Source of the DNA: an uncultured bacterium
GTDB lineage: Bacteria > Cloacimonadota > Cloacimonadia > Cloacimonadales > Cloacimonadaceae
Assembly: GCA_937960795.1 (NCBI GenBank)
Contig: CALGPA010000024.1
Location: 1-53,589, forward strand
Direction: 5' to 3'
DNA: 53,589 nt
Made by a program: the position numbers and the translations under genes. The notes under the pieces are model-generated. The model saw only the letters and a list, made by a program, of their open reading frames with translations, had not been told where the DNA came from and ran no database searches. Shown here piece by piece: positions 52,201 through 53,589 of this stretch. The first letter of the stretch is position 1. Every line of letters starts with the position of its first letter.

Positions 52201-53363
52201 GACACAGTGGCGAGATCATCTCTCAGCTGCGCATTGAGCACGATATCTTCAAAAGCCCAGTCTTGATAGGCGAATCTTGAGGAACTCGCGCTTAGTGAAA
52301 GCTCCGGTTCACGGATGCTGCCATTTGCGAGGAGATTTGCCGCTACAGAGCCGGACATCTGAGGAAGAACATCTGCCATAGAAAGATCTATATATGCATT
52401 TGAGCCTTCTATTATCATGTCTCCCATTAAGTCTTTAATTCTAAGATCCGCATTTAAATAGCTTTGGGCTATATTTGCATTCGGAATACTGAGCCTGAGA
52501 TAGTCTCCATCTGTTTCCACATTTATCCGTGGGATGGATACAGGGTAGCGATCTATCACAAAGGCAGAGCTATCCCAGAAAAGGGCATTTGCGGAATAGA
52601 TGGCAGCTGTGGAATCAGCAGGCTCTTGATATGTGGCACTTGCATTGATCTCGCTACGAAAATCTTTGATATCCGGATGATCGATATATAGTGGTTCAAA
52701 ATCGTGAATTGAGGCTTGGGCAATATCTATCCTGCCTTTATCTAGGGTAGCATCAAAGACGATCTCACCGCCTAAGGAGCTATTTGCTCTGAGGCTAATC
52801 CTGCTGACTGAGCCCATGTTATCGGCCTGAATCTCGAGGTCTTTGAAGCTCTCTTCGATGATAAGATCTCCATCTTGCATCATCTTGATGGGGAGGCGAA
52901 CATCAGCGCTCAGCTCACCTTTTTCCAGGCTGATCCGATCAAAGTATTCGCTAATATCAGGAATCGAAAATGAAGACTTCGGCTTGTATTCTTTCTCTTT
53001 TGGCACATGATAGTATCTGACTGATGCAATGGGTCGGATGATCTCAATGCTTGAGATCACGCCCTCTGGCCTGAAGCCTGAAAAGATGAATTTGTAGACA
53101 TTATATCTGACTCGGATGCTTTCGGCCGTTAGCGAGACAAGGCTGTCGGGCATCGCAAAATGGACATCTTGAGCAAAGACCTGTCTGTCGCTGATATTTA
53201 GATCACCAAAGCTGAGCTCAATATTGGCAGCATTGCTGATCGTGTCGGTGATAAACTTGCGCAGACTATCCCTTCCGCCTAGGGGATACCAGATAATGAA
53301 GAATAGAGCATTGATCACCAAAAGGATGATGATCAGGCTCAAGAACTTACGTGGGCGGCGCAC
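49296..53363 (-). CDS. TamB/AsmA-like translocation and assembly module protein
   Basis: The 1355-residue protein has an N-terminal membrane anchor (about 8-26, LSLIIILLVINALFFIIWYP), then a very long, repetitive beta structure with many short hydrophobic strands. The C-terminal part fits the TamB domain (DUF490): DVSGVFFKRTPDGSTVTLTV, LSRLRYNQSMDELPDDQ and a closing amphipathic strand with a terminal aromatic. Such proteins span the periplasm and carry phospholipids or assist outer-membrane protein assembly, often with a TamA/BamA-type barrel; one candidate lies at 43277-45046. The start is GTG at 53363, with AGGAG overlapping the stop of the ATPase gene. LPS and Lpt genes elsewhere in the window agree with envelope biogenesis. 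Confidence 0.88.
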   Translation of the reverse strand: MRRPRKFLSLIIILLVINALFFIIWYPLGGRDSLRKFITDTISNAANIELSFGDLNISDRQVFAQDVHFAMPDSLVSLTAESIRVRYNVYKFIFSGFRPEGVISSIEIIRPIASVRYYHVPKEKEYKPKSSFSIPDISEYFDRISLEKGELSADVRLPIKMMQDGDLIIEESFKDLEIQADNMGSVSRISLRANSSLGGEIVFDATLDKGRIDIAQASIHDFEPLYIDHPDIKDFRSEINASATYQEPADSTAAIYSANALFWDSSAFVIDRYPVSIPRINVETDGDYLRLSIPNANIAQSYLNADLRIKDLMGDMIIEGSNAYIDLSMADVLPQMSGSVAANLLANGSIREPELSLSASSSRFAYQDWAFEDIVLNAQLRDDLATVSLPMGRWENQYLNLDGSFDTRSLALSAELYTSPVDTLDQPLLARGKIDVNGMLMKPYPLLEANLTDLDIRFNELDLRGVNGYATMTPTDESLLFDAILSADNGFIITAVGDILDQHIALDASFNDLDIYDVYAHNVLDILRPNVSGKLTGIMLKDKIWLRSILDTRLEGEYDYKSEIDLIGSVDISDLALDASLKTRNGSLFGERLDIELAMQLKDMMLKVYSLKAEDFLSLSGRLNLEDYQDMDFDLALYNLDTARLVRYYSDLEVLIPDFEKLNLFASYNRHGSGLLSANLNLNQLDLLSIFPINLNLALEGSLDDVRITGDVNAQNRNLLTLRGNSSILPEVNLEIFAAMNELLIQKILYEPPGEASLTGEVSFALKDALSSDPLMEFGIDMTAKDMRFADFKIDELRIRGAQLAEALVVDTLYARSPGLFEAKASGSLDFNAIDNQYFEGDKTLDLRISGELFPWLMTLTDYIQESRGSSSLSVSIGTEEEQFAVLAGNLDIRDGYVLLKDQVEPIRNLEILGFFDDNRFIIQRGSFQMGNGRFYIDNIFNPDPADHFVLSFLDLGYLRLMIEEPGIQATIPVIAPPRTLTNVALRGQSSRYATIRGPFDDMKIEAHVVASNLDILFPPGADNLLNLIMSVRSTGRKPDSDPAPLPFTLDLMVSIGENVRYVTYPTNLHIMPGGFLHLRYDGNRFIVEEASINSERGSIDFFGTVFQVDNIAVSMIDQQGIMDVSGVFFKRTPDGSTVTLTVYSSPEFDKGIFDRLQLSLASDNPADRNITQVLSRLRYNQSMDELPDDQRNNLLQDEALGLIGGNLDSSFLTPFFYPVENWIRRKLRLDGFSINAGFIQNLFSEYSSDPSQFSDMSDFTSDITQFSSSILLNNLSMNMSKYIGYRMFVDYELMLQEATDLQQKTQILVSHEAALRLVLPKQYRLGYTLNYAPQENKRLTHEIMIQRSLRFWGL

Positions 53364-53372
53364 TACATTCTC

Positions 53373-53589
53373 CTATTTGCGGATCAGAACCCCATCCACG
53401 AGTTCATAAACCACATCTGCTTTGCCGGCAGCTTCAGCATCATGCGTGACTATCACAAAAGCTTGGTTTAGCTCTTTGTTCAGGGATTTCATCATTTCCC
53501 AGACTTCTGAGCTATGCAGAGGATCCAGATTCCCGGTTGGTTCATCAGCTAAAATAACCTCAGGATTTTTAGCAATGGCTCTTGCGATA
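53373..53589 (-). CDS. ABC transporter ATPase, LolD/MacB-like (partial, C-terminal part)
   Basis: Only the last 72 codons are inside the window. They read IARAIAKNPEVILADEPTGN, then L-D-P-L, which is the region just after the signature with Walker B (VILADEP) and the D-loop. IVTHDAEAAGKAD follows with the switch His, and the protein ends with VDGVLIRK. The E-P-T-G-N-L-D pattern is typical of LolD/MacB/FtsE-type ATPases that drive lipoprotein sorting or extrusion. The stop TAG (53375-53373) overlaps the Shine-Dalgarno of the TamB-like gene. The N-terminal part lies beyond the right edge, so the exact family member is uncertain. Confidence 0.88.
   Translation of the reverse strand, partial: IARAIAKNPEVILADEPTGNLDPLHSSEVWEMMKSLNKELNQAFVIVTHDAEAAGKADVVYELVDGVLIRK

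Overview
The window is a densely packed bacterial chromosome segment of about 54 kb, with roughly 45% GC by eye. It carries 49 protein genes (one cut by the right edge), two tRNA genes, several intrinsic terminators and no rRNA, CRISPR array, transposase, integrase or phage gene that I can see. The organism is a diderm: lpxB, an LPS-type acyltransferase, two LptF/LptG permeases, a TamB-like protein, a BamA-like barrel, an ExbB-ExbD-TonB set and a LolD-like ATPase are all present. A 1299-residue secreted protein ends in a Por/type IX-like sorting domain, which points to the FCB group. Together with HydF (anaerobic [FeFe]-hydrogenase maturation) and an NADP-type glutamate dehydrogenase, this best fits an anaerobic FCB lineage such as Cloacimonadota. 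The taxonomy is inference, not a search result.

Layout. 1-6432 (+): a nitroreductase, then an overlapping chain xseA - secreted GHL10 glycosidase-like protein - Wzx-type flippase - GT4 glycosyltransferase. 6397-13422 (-): a single-domain response regulator, tRNA-Phe, glmS, an ABC-2 permease fused to a CPBP protease, its NatA-like ATPase, an elongated GcvT-like protein and tRNA-Pro. 13778-21604 (+): hydF - nitrilase-family amidase - ligA - two LptF/G permeases - radical SAM/SPASM enzyme - small anchored protein, almost all overlapping. 21827-23164 (-): gdhA. 23500-26499 (+): nadE - Cys-rich TPR protein - ribD. 26477-31558 (-): serC, then exbB - exbD - tonB-like - folP - cdaA - coaE. 31700-35736 (+): maf - amidohydrolase - unknown 185-residue protein - gltX. 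35882-38251 (-): COG2426 membrane protein - lpxB - DUF374 acyltransferase. 38419-42318 (+): the large secreted protein. 42636-47320 (-): pilin-like protein, BamA-like barrel, and a GntR/YtrA - ABC ATPase - ABC permease operon. 47484-48815 (+): a beta-barrel-like outer membrane protein. 49296-53589 (-): TamB-like protein and a LolD-like ATPase.

Many gene pairs overlap by 1-16 bases (ATGA, GTGA or TAATG junctions), so translational coupling looks common. TTG and GTG starts are frequent, and several apparent 5' extensions of reading frames are removed here because a Shine-Dalgarno site marks an internal start (natA-like, gcvT-like, maf, lpxB, COG2426 gene, 47484 porin-like gene).

The most unusual non-coding signal is a family of about 90-base palindromic elements, seen four times (1-91, 21665-21757, 35794-35880, 49135-49230). 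The three copies with both flanks visible all lie between convergent genes. A 33-base minisatellite sits next to one copy, a hairpin-rich 200-base gap follows the large secreted protein, and a 26-base near-palindrome probably serves as operator for the GntR-ABC operon.
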